The translations under genes were made by a program, and so were the position numbers. From Kumtagia sp963820075 (GTDB lineage Bacteria; Pseudomonadota; Alphaproteobacteria; Rhizobiales; Rhizobiaceae): a stretch of DNA of 64,000 nucleotides. Below, one piece after another: positions 8,866-16,878 of the stretch. Position 1 is the stretch's first letter. Every line of letters starts with the position of its first letter. The notes below the pieces were generated by a model. That model was given only the letters and a program-made list of their open reading frames with translations, made no database searches and had not been told where the DNA came from. The DNA lies in the NCBI GenBank assembly GCA_963820075.1, contig CAWFYS010000003.1, positions 62,001 to 126,000 on the forward strand. The letters run 5' to 3'.

Positions 8866-8914
8866 CGGCCGGTTTCTGCCCACGGCTCCGGACGCAGCTT
8901 AACGGGATTCGCTT

Positions 8915-9057
8915 TGGCCCCCTCTCCGTCTTGCTTCGCAAGCCACCTCTCCCCCGCTTCGCAGGGGCGAGGATAGGCGCCAAGCGTGCCACCGCTTATC
9001 CTCGCCCCTGCGAAGCGGGGGAGAGGTGCCGAGCGCAGCGAGGCGGAGAGGGGGACT
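8915..9057. repeat. Large inverted repeat downstream of the amidohydrolase
   Basis: The left arm (about 8918-8984) reads CCCCCTCTCCG...CACCTCTCCCCCGCTTCGCAGG; the right arm (about 8998-9057) is its near-perfect complement, ending GGCGGAGAGGGGGAC. The inner 25-base core is almost exact. It is another rhizobial-type intergenic palindrome and may act as a transcript stabiliser or terminator between the ridA-amidohydrolase and nitrilase transcription units. Confidence 0.8.
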
Positions 9058-9135
9058 TTCACTTCGTTGATCTCCCCAGAACAAATCGCATTCGGTGCGA
9101 ATGTGAGCGCCGATGGCCGTTGCGCCACGATCCAT

Positions 9136-9152
9136 TGTGAGAATTTCTCACA
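9136..9152. promoter_or_regulatory. Perfect 17-bp palindrome, candidate operator
   Basis: TGTGAGAATTTCTCACA is two exact 8-base half sites around a single T, located 83 bases upstream of the nitrilase start at 9235. The adjoining sequence is AT-rich (TTACAATATCAATTGTATTTTC) in otherwise GC-rich DNA, as expected for a promoter. The half site TGTGAG resembles sites of LacI- and GntR-type repressors, but no such regulator is encoded in the window. It probably controls the guanidino-compound gene cluster. Confidence 0.55.
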
Positions 9153-9234
9153 TTGATGGCGGTTACAATATCAATTGTATTTTCAACGGCCATGCCCGAC
9201 ACTGTATGAACTCAGCACATGACAAGAGCATCGG

Positions 9235-10044
9235 ATGCGCATCGCCTGTTTCCAAGGTCCCGAGCATGCCGATACGCCTCAGGGCAATCTTGCCCGTCTC
9301 GATCGCGTCGCCGAACAGGCGCGGGCCGCCGGCGCGGCACTCCTCATCGCTCCCGAACTGTTTCTTACCGGCTATGCAATCGGCGCGGAAACTGTGGGCC
9401 GTCTGGCCGAGCCGATCGACGGCGCTTCGATCCTGGCGGCCCGGCGCATCGCGCGGGAAAAGAGCATCGCGCTGGCCTTCGGCTTTCCGGAGCGTGACGG
9501 CGCGCATGTCTACAACACGGCGCTGGTCATCGGCGCCGACGGCGCTGTGGTCGCCAGCTACCGCAAGTCGCATCTGTTCGGCGATGTCGATCGCGCGCAG
9601 TTCTCGGAGAGCGGCGTAGAGCCGGGCATTTTCGAGATCGGCGGTTTTCTGGCCGGACTGCTGATCTGCTACGATGTCGAGTTCCCGGAGACCGTCCGGG
9701 CGCATGCGCTGAACGGCGCCGAACTGGTGATCGTGCCGACCGCGCTCATGCGGCCCTTCGACGTGGTGGCGCGCATTGTCGTGCCGGCCCGCGCCTATGA
9801 GAACCAGCTTTTCATCGCCTATGTCGACCGCTGCGGCCGCGAGGGCCCATTCGACTATTGCGGCCTCTCCTGCGTGGTCGGGCCGGACGGTTCCGACCTT
9901 GCGCGCGCCGGCCGCGGAGAGGAACTTATCTTCGCCGACCTCGACCGCTCGGCTTTGGAGCAGTCGCGGAAGATCAACACGCATTTGAACGACAGGCGGC
10001 CTGAACTTTACGGCAGATTGAGCGAAGGGACCGAAAGACCATGA
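9235..10044 (+). CDS. Carbon-nitrogen hydrolase (nitrilase superfamily amidase)
   Basis: A 269-residue member of the nitrilase superfamily, which hydrolyses amides or related C-N bonds. The Glu-Lys-Cys triad is visible: Glu in LLIAPELFLTGY, Lys in ASYRKSHLFGD and Cys in LLICYDVEFPE. The sequence resembles amidases acting on omega-amides or N-carbamoyl compounds more than true nitrilases. Its stop codon overlaps the start of the agmatinase-type gene (ATGA at 10041-10044), so the two are translationally coupled. A substrate in the guanidinobutyramide/guanidino-amide range would fit the neighbourhood, but this is inference. Confidence 0.85.
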   Translation: MRIACFQGPEHADTPQGNLARLDRVAEQARAAGAALLIAPELFLTGYAIGAETVGRLAEPIDGASILAARRIAREKSIALAFGFPERDGAHVYNTALVIGADGAVVASYRKSHLFGDVDRAQFSESGVEPGIFEIGGFLAGLLICYDVEFPETVRAHALNGAELVIVPTALMRPFDVVARIVVPARAYENQLFIAYVDRCGREGPFDYCGLSCVVGPDGSDLARAGRGEELIFADLDRSALEQSRKINTHLNDRRPELYGRLSEGTERP

Positions 10045-10994
10045 CCGAGAGAAAGCTGAACCAACCCCTCGGTGGGAACGAGATGCCGCGCTTCGGCGCG
10101 CCCGCGACCTTCATGCGTATCCCGGCGCAGCCGACGGCCAAGGGGCTCGACGCCTGCTTCGTCGGCGTTCCGATGGATATCGGCACCTCCAATCGCCCCG
10201 GCACGCGCTTCGGCCCGCGCCAGATCCGCGCCGAATCCTGCTTCGTCCGGCCCTACAACATGGCGTCGCGCGCCGCGCCCTTCGACAGCCTGCAGATCGC
10301 CGACATAGGCGACGTGGCGATCGATACGTTCAACCTGCCGAAATGCATGGACATCATCACCAACGCCTACAACAGCATACTGGCGGAGGGCTGCATTCCG
10401 CTCACTCTTGGCGGCGACCACACCATCGCCTACCCGATTCTCAGGGCCATGGCGAAGCAGCACGGTCCGGTCGGCCTCGTTCATGTCGACGCTCATGCCG
10501 ACATCAACGAGCACATGTTCGGCGAGCCGATCGCCCATGGCACGCCGTTCCGCCGCGCCGTCGAGGCCGGCGTGCTCGACACAAAACGCTGCATCCAGAT
10601 CGGCCTGCGCGGCAGCGGCTATGCCGCCGACGATTTCGACTGGCCGCGCAGCCAAGGTTTCCGCGTCGTCCAGGCCGAGGAATGCTGGCACAAGTCGCTG
10701 GCGCCGCTGATGGCGGAAGTGCGCGAGCAGATGGGCGATGGCCCCGTCTACCTTTCCTACGACATCGACAGCCTCGATCCGGGCTTCGCGCCCGGCACCG
10801 GCACGCCGGAGATCGGCGGCCTGACCACGATCCAGGCGCTGGAAATCATCCGCGGCTGCTGGGGGCTGAACCTCGTCGGCTGCGATCTGGTCGAAGTGTC
10901 GCCTCCCTACGACACCACCGGCAATACGGCGCTGACGGCGGCTTACCTGCTTTTCGAGATGCTCTGCGTGCTGCCGGGCGTGCAGCGGCGATAG
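10041..10994 (+). CDS. Agmatinase-family ureohydrolase (probable guanidinobutyrase)
   Basis: A 317-residue arginase-fold enzyme that releases urea from a guanidino compound using two Mn(II) ions. All metal motifs are intact: LTLGGDHTIAYP, HVDAHADINEH, and LSYDIDSLDPGFAPGTGTPE. The N-terminal GTRFGPRQIRAES block is typical of agmatinases, guanidinobutyrases and guanidinopropionases. Because a 2-ketoarginine decarboxylase and an aldehyde dehydrogenase follow, 4-guanidinobutanoate (to GABA plus urea) is the most likely substrate; agmatine is the alternative. It overlaps the upstream amidase gene by four bases. Confidence 0.88.
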   Translation: MTERKLNQPLGGNEMPRFGAPATFMRIPAQPTAKGLDACFVGVPMDIGTSNRPGTRFGPRQIRAESCFVRPYNMASRAAPFDSLQIADIGDVAIDTFNLPKCMDIITNAYNSILAEGCIPLTLGGDHTIAYPILRAMAKQHGPVGLVHVDAHADINEHMFGEPIAHGTPFRRAVEAGVLDTKRCIQIGLRGSGYAADDFDWPRSQGFRVVQAEECWHKSLAPLMAEVREQMGDGPVYLSYDIDSLDPGFAPGTGTPEIGGLTTIQALEIIRGCWGLNLVGCDLVEVSPPYDTTGNTALTAAYLLFEMLCVLPGVQRR

Positions 10995-10996
10995 GC

Positions 10997-11095
10997 GAAG
11001 CATGGCGCCGAAAAGTGGAACCCGGTTTTCGGCAAAAGCGATGCGGAAATAAAAGATAAGGCAAACTCCCGATTCCGAATCGGAAGTTTGCCTTA
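10997..11095 (+). repeat. Dispersed intergenic repeat, family A copy 2, with strong hairpin
   Basis: The spacer holds GCGCCGAAAAGTGGAACCCGG-type sequence, TTTTCGGCAAAAGCGATGCGG, then a near-perfect palindrome at 11057-11095 (arms TAAGGCAAACT and AGTTTGCCTTA around CCGATTCCGAATCGG). The same element lies inverted at 2655-2755. Its position between the ureohydrolase and decarboxylase genes means the hairpin could adjust read-through within the cluster. Confidence 0.75.
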
Positions 11096-11136
11096 GAACC
11101 GCCGGAAGCGGTCACGGATGCGAGGGAGGAGGAATA

Positions 11137-12747
11137 ATGGCGACCTGCGGAGAATATCTCGTCAAGCTGCTCGAAGCCTATGGCGTCGAACTGATCTTCG
11201 GCATTCCCGGCGTCCACACGGTGGAGCTCTATCGCGGCCTTCCGGCAACGAAAATCCGGCACATCACGCCGCGTCACGAGCAGGGTGCGGGCTTCATGGC
11301 CGACGGCTATGCGCGCGTCACCGGAAAGCCCGGCGTGTGCTTCATCATCACCGGTCCGGGCATGACCAATATCGCCACCGCCATGGGGCAGGCCTATGCG
11401 GATTCGGTGCCGATGCTGGTCATTTCCAGCGTCAATGCGCGCGAGCAACTGGGAATGCGGCACGGCCGCCTGCACGAACTGCCGTCGCAGCAAGGGCTGG
11501 TTTCAGGCGTCACCGCCTTCAGCCACACCATCCTCGCGCCTTCCCAGCTTCCCGAAATACTCGCCTGCGCCTTCGCGGTGTTTTCCTCCTCGCGGCCGCG
11601 TCCCGTGCATATCGAAATTCCGCTCGACGTGATCGTGGCGGAGGTGGATGACAGCAACCCGATCGCCTGGACGCTGCCCAGCCGGCCGGCGCCGCAGGCT
11701 GTGCAGATCGAGAAGGCGGCATCGCTGCTCGGCGGCGCCAGGCGTCCGCTGATCATCGCCGGCGGCGGCGCGCAGGACGCGGCTGGCGACATACGCCTGC
11801 TCGCCGAGCGCCTCGACGCGCCGGTGTTCATGACCATCAACGGCAAGGGCATCCTGCCGCCGGGTCACAGGCTGGCGCTCGCCGGCAATCTGGGCATGAC
11901 GCCGCTCCGGCGGGAACTGGCGGAAGCGGACGTCGTGCTGGCGATCGGCACGGAGTTCGGCGAGACGGAAATGTATCCCGAACCGCATCCGGTCGAAATT
12001 GCCGGCACGCTCATTCACATCGACATCGACCCGCTGCAGCTAGTGACGCAGTTTCCCGCCGCCCTGCCGATCGTGGCCGACGCGAAGCTGGCGACGGAGG
12101 CGCTGCTTGCCGCGCTTCCCGACGCCAAGACAACGGACGATGGCGCGGCGCGGGCAAGTATGATCCGCGCCGAGGTGGACAAGAATCTCTGGCCGGCGTG
12201 TGCCACGCACCGGCGCATCCTGGAAATCGTCGACGAAGCGCTGCCCGGCGCGATCGTTGCCGGCGACCAGACCGAGCCGGTCTATTGCGCGAACCAGTTC
12301 TATGAGGCCGCCGAGCCGCGCTCCTACTTCAATTCGAGCACCGGTTACGGCACGCTCGGCTATGGCCTGCCGGCCGCCTTCGGCGCCAAGCTTGGCGCAC
12401 CGCAGCGGCCCGTGGTCAGCCTGATGGGCGACGGCGGCATCCAGTTCTCCGTCCAGGAGATCGCGGCAGCGGTGGAAGCCGGCATAGCGGTGGCGATCAT
12501 TGTCTGGAACAATGCAAGCTATGGCGAGATCAAGGCGTTCATGGCCGACCGCGACATCCCGCAGATCGGCGTCGACATTTTCACGCCGGACTTCGTGGCG
12601 CTGGCCAAGGCCCTCGGCGGCGAGGGCTCGGCGCCCGCAAGCGTCGCCGAGCTACGGCGTGACCTGGCCGCCTCGACCGGAAGGAAGGTTCCGACGCTCA
12701 TCGAAATCAAGGAAGGTTCGGCGCTGGCGAACGAACTGAGGGCGTGA
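11137..12747 (+). CDS. aruI: ThDP-dependent 2-ketoarginine (5-guanidino-2-oxopentanoate) decarboxylase
   Basis: A 536-residue thiamine-diphosphate enzyme of the acetolactate synthase-like family, with Pyr domain (residues 1-165), central domain and PP domain. The ThDP-activating Glu sits in RHEQGAGFMADGYAR; the ThDP-Mg motif is GDGGIQFSVQEIAAAVEAG ending in VWNN. Similar proteins are annotated as 5-guanidino-2-oxopentanoate decarboxylase (AruI of the Pseudomonas arginine transaminase pathway), which gives 4-guanidinobutanal and CO2. The flanking ureohydrolase and aldehyde dehydrogenase supply exactly the next two steps. It overlaps the dehydrogenase gene by four bases if that gene uses its GTG start. 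A ribosome-binding site (GGGAGGAGG) precedes the ATG. Confidence 0.82.
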   Translation: MATCGEYLVKLLEAYGVELIFGIPGVHTVELYRGLPATKIRHITPRHEQGAGFMADGYARVTGKPGVCFIITGPGMTNIATAMGQAYADSVPMLVISSVNAREQLGMRHGRLHELPSQQGLVSGVTAFSHTILAPSQLPEILACAFAVFSSSRPRPVHIEIPLDVIVAEVDDSNPIAWTLPSRPAPQAVQIEKAASLLGGARRPLIIAGGGAQDAAGDIRLLAERLDAPVFMTINGKGILPPGHRLALAGNLGMTPLRRELAEADVVLAIGTEFGETEMYPEPHPVEIAGTLIHIDIDPLQLVTQFPAALPIVADAKLATEALLAALPDAKTTDDGAARASMIRAEVDKNLWPACATHRRILEIVDEALPGAIVAGDQTEPVYCANQFYEAAEPRSYFNSSTGYGTLGYGLPAAFGAKLGAPQRPVVSLMGDGGIQFSVQEIAAAVEAGIAVAIIVWNNASYGEIKAFMADRDIPQIGVDIFTPDFVALAKALGGEGSAPASVAELRRDLAASTGRKVPTLIEIKEGSALANELRA

Positions 12748-14189
12748 CGATGCTGACCGACCTATTCATTGATGGTGCATGGCGCAAGCCAGCCGAGGCC
12801 GGTGAAATCGACGTATTCAACCCGGCGACCGGCGAGGTGGTTCACCGCGTGGCGGCGGGCGGGCCTCGCGATGTCGATCTGGCGGCGCAGGCGGCGCGCA
12901 GGGCGCTGCCCGGATGGCGCAACGCCGGCGGCATCGAGCGCGGCCGCTTCCTTGGGGCGATCGCCGCCCGGCTGAGGGAGCGCGCGGAACAATTGGCGCC
13001 GCTTTCGTCCATCAATAACGGCAAACCGCTCGCCGAGGCGCGGGTCGACATGGCGGATGCCGCGGCTTCGTTCGAGTATTACGCCGAAAAGGCAGCCGAG
13101 CTGGAGAAGGGACAGAATCGCGACGTTCCCGTCCCCGACGCCGGCTACAAGGCGCGGCTCAAACTGGAGCCGGTCGGGGTGGCGAGCCTGATCGTGCCGT
13201 GGAATTTCCCGCTGGTGACGACCTCGTGGAAGGTGGCCCCGGCGCTCGCCGCCGGCTGCACGGTGGTGCTGAAGCCGTCGGAGGTAACGCCGATCGTCGA
13301 GCTCGAACTCGCGGCGATCGCCCTGGATGTTGGCCTGCCGCCGGGCGTCCTCAACATCGTCACCGGAACCGGGACGGATGTCGGCGGACCGATGACGGTC
13401 CATCCCGGTGTCGCCAAGGTGTCGTTCACCGGCTCGAACGCCGTCGGGGCGCGCGTCATGGCGGCGGCTGCGGCAGGGATAAAGTCGGTCGGCCTGGAGC
13501 TTGGCGGCAAGTCGCCGATCGTCGTTCTCGATGACGCCGACGAGGAGATGGCGGCGGAACTGATCTGCGGCGGCATCTTCTACAATGCCGGGCAGATGTG
13601 CTCGGCGACCTCGCGGCTGATCATCGACCGCAAGGTGGCGCCGCGCATTCTCGATCGGGTCGTGGAGATGGCGCGCGCGCTGAAGCCGGGCGACCCGCTG
13701 GCGCCGGACACGACGATCGGCCCGATGACGACAAAGGCCCAGCATGCCAAGGTGCTGGACTATATCGAGCGGGGCCGCGCCGCGGGCCTCAGCCTGGCGA
13801 CGGGCGGCGGGCGGCCCGGGGGCGTCGAAGGCGGATGGTTCATCGAGCCGACCATCTTCACCGACGTGCCGGCCTCCAGTCCGCTCTGGCGTGAGGAGAT
13901 TTTCGGGCCGGTGCTGTGCGTGCGGGTCTTCGACCGCGAGGACGAGGCGATTGCGATGGCCAATGACAGCGATTTCGGCCTGGTGGCTACAATTGTCGGC
14001 GCCGACGATACGCGCACGGACCGCGTCGCCGACGCGCTGGAGGCCGGGCATGTGTGGATCAACAGCCCGCAGATGATCTTTGTCGAGACCTCCTGGGGAG
14101 GCTTCAAGGCAAGCGGCATCGGCCGGGAGCTCGGCCCGTGGGGACTGTCCAGCTATCTCGAAGTCAAGCATACGACCAGGCGGCTTTAA
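12744..14189 (+). CDS. NAD(P)-dependent aldehyde dehydrogenase (probable 4-guanidinobutyraldehyde dehydrogenase)
   Basis: A 481-residue ALDH of the betaine/aminobutyraldehyde dehydrogenase group. Seen are the oxyanion Asn (IVPWNFPL), the NAD-site region (FTGSNAVGARV), catalytic Glu (LELGGKSP), catalytic Cys (NAGQMCSAT) and the C-terminal EEIFGPV motif. The GTG at 12744 overlaps the decarboxylase stop (GTGA); an ATG six bases later is an equally good start. Context points to oxidation of 4-guanidinobutanal to 4-guanidinobutanoate, but gamma-aminobutyraldehyde is also possible for this subfamily. Confidence 0.85.
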   Translation: MTMLTDLFIDGAWRKPAEAGEIDVFNPATGEVVHRVAAGGPRDVDLAAQAARRALPGWRNAGGIERGRFLGAIAARLRERAEQLAPLSSINNGKPLAEARVDMADAAASFEYYAEKAAELEKGQNRDVPVPDAGYKARLKLEPVGVASLIVPWNFPLVTTSWKVAPALAAGCTVVLKPSEVTPIVELELAAIALDVGLPPGVLNIVTGTGTDVGGPMTVHPGVAKVSFTGSNAVGARVMAAAAAGIKSVGLELGGKSPIVVLDDADEEMAAELICGGIFYNAGQMCSATSRLIIDRKVAPRILDRVVEMARALKPGDPLAPDTTIGPMTTKAQHAKVLDYIERGRAAGLSLATGGGRPGGVEGGWFIEPTIFTDVPASSPLWREEIFGPVLCVRVFDREDEAIAMANDSDFGLVATIVGADDTRTDRVADALEAGHVWINSPQMIFVETSWGGFKASGIGRELGPWGLSSYLEVKHTTRRL

Positions 14190-14213
14190 CGCCTGCATTT
14201 GAGGGGAGGAATA

Positions 14214-15672
14214 ATGGTCAAGACGATCCGTAATGTGTCCGACCTGAGGGTCGTGATGCACCGCAACGAGCGGCCGATCTATTTCATCTCGGCGACGAAC
14301 TTCAATCTCATCGGCATAGATCAGTGGGTCCGCAACTTCCGGTTCATCAGCTACATCGACTGCTATGACGGCCGCCATCCCAAGGTGATGGTGCCGCAAA
14401 GGATGCCGCACACCGAGTTCGAATCGATCGAGGACATCAACAATTACCTGCTCAGCCACAAGGACGTGATTGACGTGATCCAGCGGCGCGGCGGCAGGCC
14501 CGTCGCCACCTTCCTGATGTTCGACGAAAAGACCGAGGAGATCTGCAAGGATATCGGCCTGGAGGTGTGGTTCCCGCCGGCCAGTCTCAGGTCGCGCTGC
14601 GACAACAAGATGGAAACGGTGCGCATCGGCAACAAGGCCGGGGTCGCGTCGGTGCCCGAATACGCTCGGCCCCGCCAAGAGCTACGAACAGCTCGTCGCC
14701 TCGGCCCGAAAGTCCGGCATCGGCACCGACCTCGTGGTGCAGACCGCCTTCGGCGACAGCGGCCACACCACCTTCTTCATCGCCAATGAGGAAGAATACA
14801 ATCGTCACGCCGAGGAGATCCAGGCGGAGGACGAAGTCAAGATCATGAAGCGCATCAATTGCCGGGGTGCGACCATGGAGGCCTGCGCCACCCGCTCCGG
14901 TACGCTGGTCGGCCCGCTGCTCACCGAAGTAGTCGGTAAGCGTGAACTAACGCCCTACAAGGGCGGCTGGTGCGGCAATGAAATCTTCCCCGGCGCCTTT
15001 TCCGAGCGCATCCGCACCAAAGCCCGCGACATGGCGTTCCGGTTCGGCAACCAGCTCATAAAGGAAGGCTATCGCGGCTATTTCGACCTTGATTTCCTAA
15101 TCGACGAAAAGGATGGCGAAGTCTATCTCGGCGAACTCAATCCGCGCATCTGCGGCGCGAGTTCCATCACCAACCATTCGGCTTTCGCCTACGCCGACGC
15201 GCCGCTGTTCCTGTTTCACCTGATGGAGTTCTCGGGCGTCAAATACAATATCGATGTCGAGGAACTGAACGAACGCTGGGCGCGCAAGGAGTTTATCGAT
15301 TCGTGGTCGCAGGTCGTCATGAAGTCGACGGACAAGAATGTCGATATCATCACCAACGCGCCGCCCACCGGGGTCTACCGCATGTCCGACGACGGGACGG
15401 TCTCCTATGACCGCTTCGACTTCGACCGTCAGGCGATCGAATCCGAGCGCGAGGCGTTTTTCCTGCGCATCACCGGTCCCGGCGACTACCGCTACGAGGG
15501 CGCCGACCTGGGCATACTGATCACGCGCGGCCGCGTCATGGGTGACGAATTCGACCTGAACGACCGGGCCCGCAACTGGATTCGTGGGATCAAGAAACTC
15601 TACGCCGGCAAGCCGCTGCTCGAAGCCGAGATCGAGGAGGCGCCGGCGGCGGGATCGTTCAAGATTTTGTAG
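14214..15672 (+). pseudogene. ATP-grasp ligase, frameshifted near 14655
   Basis: The two frames together encode an ATP-grasp protein of about 485 residues, annotated in relatives as biotin-carboxylase-like but without a biotin partner here. The first frame ends its similarity at NKAGVASVP; the second resumes at TLGPAKSYEQLVASARKSG. Removing one C from the run at 14655-14657 gives VPNTLGPAKSYEQL with nothing missing. The Mg/ATP site is visible as GYFDLDFLIDEKDGEVYLGELNPRICG. ATP-grasp enzymes join a carboxylate to an amine or thiol through an acyl phosphate. Start: ATG at 14214 after GAGGGGAGG. The frameshift may be a sequencing error, in which case the gene is functional. Confidence 0.72.
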
Positions 15673-15897
15673 GCGTCAGCCTTGGTTGGGGGAAGGAGAT
15701 GGGCGCAGGCTGTGAGTCATACCGAGGGCTATGAAGGTGGTGCGATGGAGCGTGCTCTGACAAATCGGCGCCGCCCCTCATCGCCCTGCCGGGCAGCGCG
15801 GACGGTCAAAGCTTAGGGCCGCCGGTATCAGAGCCTTGTGTCGTCTGTCCGGCTGCGGGGATCGTCTGCGACAGCGGGAGGCCGAGCGGAGCAGTTG

Positions 15898-16878
15898 ATG
15901 GAAATTTTGTTCGAGGCGATCGAGGAGGACCGGCCCGCGGAGAAATGGCGCCGGGTTTTCGATCGTCACTGGCACGCCTACAGCCGCTGGTTCCTGCGCG
16001 AGGGCCTTCGCCGGCGACCGACCTATCTGGACAGCCTGAAGGCGGTGCGCAAGCACATGCCGGAGCTGCTTCCCGTCTACAAGGAAATCTGTGAGGCCGC
16101 CGGTGGCGGCGATCTGGAGGCGCGCTTCCTGTCCATGTGGTGTCCGCCTGCCTATGTCGGCGGTTGCTCGCAGGCGATCGTGGACGGACCACCCGCGGCA
16201 CTCATCCGCAACTATGACTACAGTCCGAAGCTGCTGGAAGGCACCTGGCTCGCCTCGCGCTTTTGCGGCAAGCGTGTCGTGGCGATGGTCGACTGCCTGT
16301 GGGGGGTATTGGACGGCATCAACGAGGACGGCCTTGCAGCCTCGCTGTCCTTCGGCGGGCGCACGGCGGTCGGCGAAGGGTTCGGAATACCGCTGATCCT
16401 GCGCTATGTGCTCGAATACGCGTCAAATGTCGGGGAGGCGGTGGCCATACTCGGGCGCGTCCCGGTGCATATGTCCTACTCCATCGCCATGCTGGACCGC
16501 TCGGACAGGCATGTGATCGTCTTTGTCACGCCGGACCGCCCGATCGAGGTGATCGACCGACGCGTTGTCACCAACCATCAGCATGGTCCGGAGTGGAAGC
16601 GCCACGCTGAGGCCACGCGCTCGGTCGAGCGTGAAGCGGCCCTGCAGCGTGCCATCGGCAAGGTCGCGGACACCGAGTCGATGCTCGACGTGTTCCTGGA
16701 ACCGCCGGTCTACCAGACCTCCTACGGACGAGGTTATGGTACGCTCTATACGGCGCTCTACCGGCCAGACGAGGCTGCCGTCGAACTGATCTGGCCGTCG
16801 TCACGCTGGCGGCAGTCCTGCGCGGCCTTCGAAGAGGGGACGCGGGTCCTTGCTTTCCGCGAAGGTGTAATGGCATGA
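15898..16878 (+). CDS. C45-type Ntn hydrolase / autoproteolytic acyltransferase
   Basis: A 326-residue relative of acyl-CoA:6-aminopenicillanate acyltransferase (peptidase family C45). These Ntn enzymes self-cleave before a Cys that then acts as nucleophile on amide bonds. The candidate Cys is residue 90 in YVGGCSQAIV, followed by ALIRNYDYSP, a block that in this family lies just after the nucleophile, and by GLAASLSFGG and the NHQH segment. An in-frame GTG at 15838 would add 20 residues. It overlaps the next gene by four bases (ATGA at 16875), so it is co-expressed with the D-amino-acid dehydrogenase. Substrate unknown; hydrolysis of an N-acyl or peptide-linked amino acid is the natural guess. 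Confidence 0.75.
   Translation: MEILFEAIEEDRPAEKWRRVFDRHWHAYSRWFLREGLRRRPTYLDSLKAVRKHMPELLPVYKEICEAAGGGDLEARFLSMWCPPAYVGGCSQAIVDGPPAALIRNYDYSPKLLEGTWLASRFCGKRVVAMVDCLWGVLDGINEDGLAASLSFGGRTAVGEGFGIPLILRYVLEYASNVGEAVAILGRVPVHMSYSIAMLDRSDRHVIVFVTPDRPIEVIDRRVVTNHQHGPEWKRHAEATRSVEREAALQRAIGKVADTESMLDVFLEPPVYQTSYGRGYGTLYTALYRPDEAAVELIWPSSRWRQSCAAFEEGTRVLAFREGVMA

Noticed and set aside
4990..9057. The two large GC-rich palindromes as a possible CRISPR or origin.
   Set aside because: They are single inverted pairs without direct repeats, spacers, DnaA-box clusters or an AT-rich unwinding region.
12762..14678. A very long open frame opposite the aldehyde dehydrogenase and ATP-grasp genes.
   Set aside because: It lacks any recognisable domain, is rich in Arg, Gly and His as typical for antisense of GC-rich coding sequence, and conflicts with well-supported genes on the plus strand.
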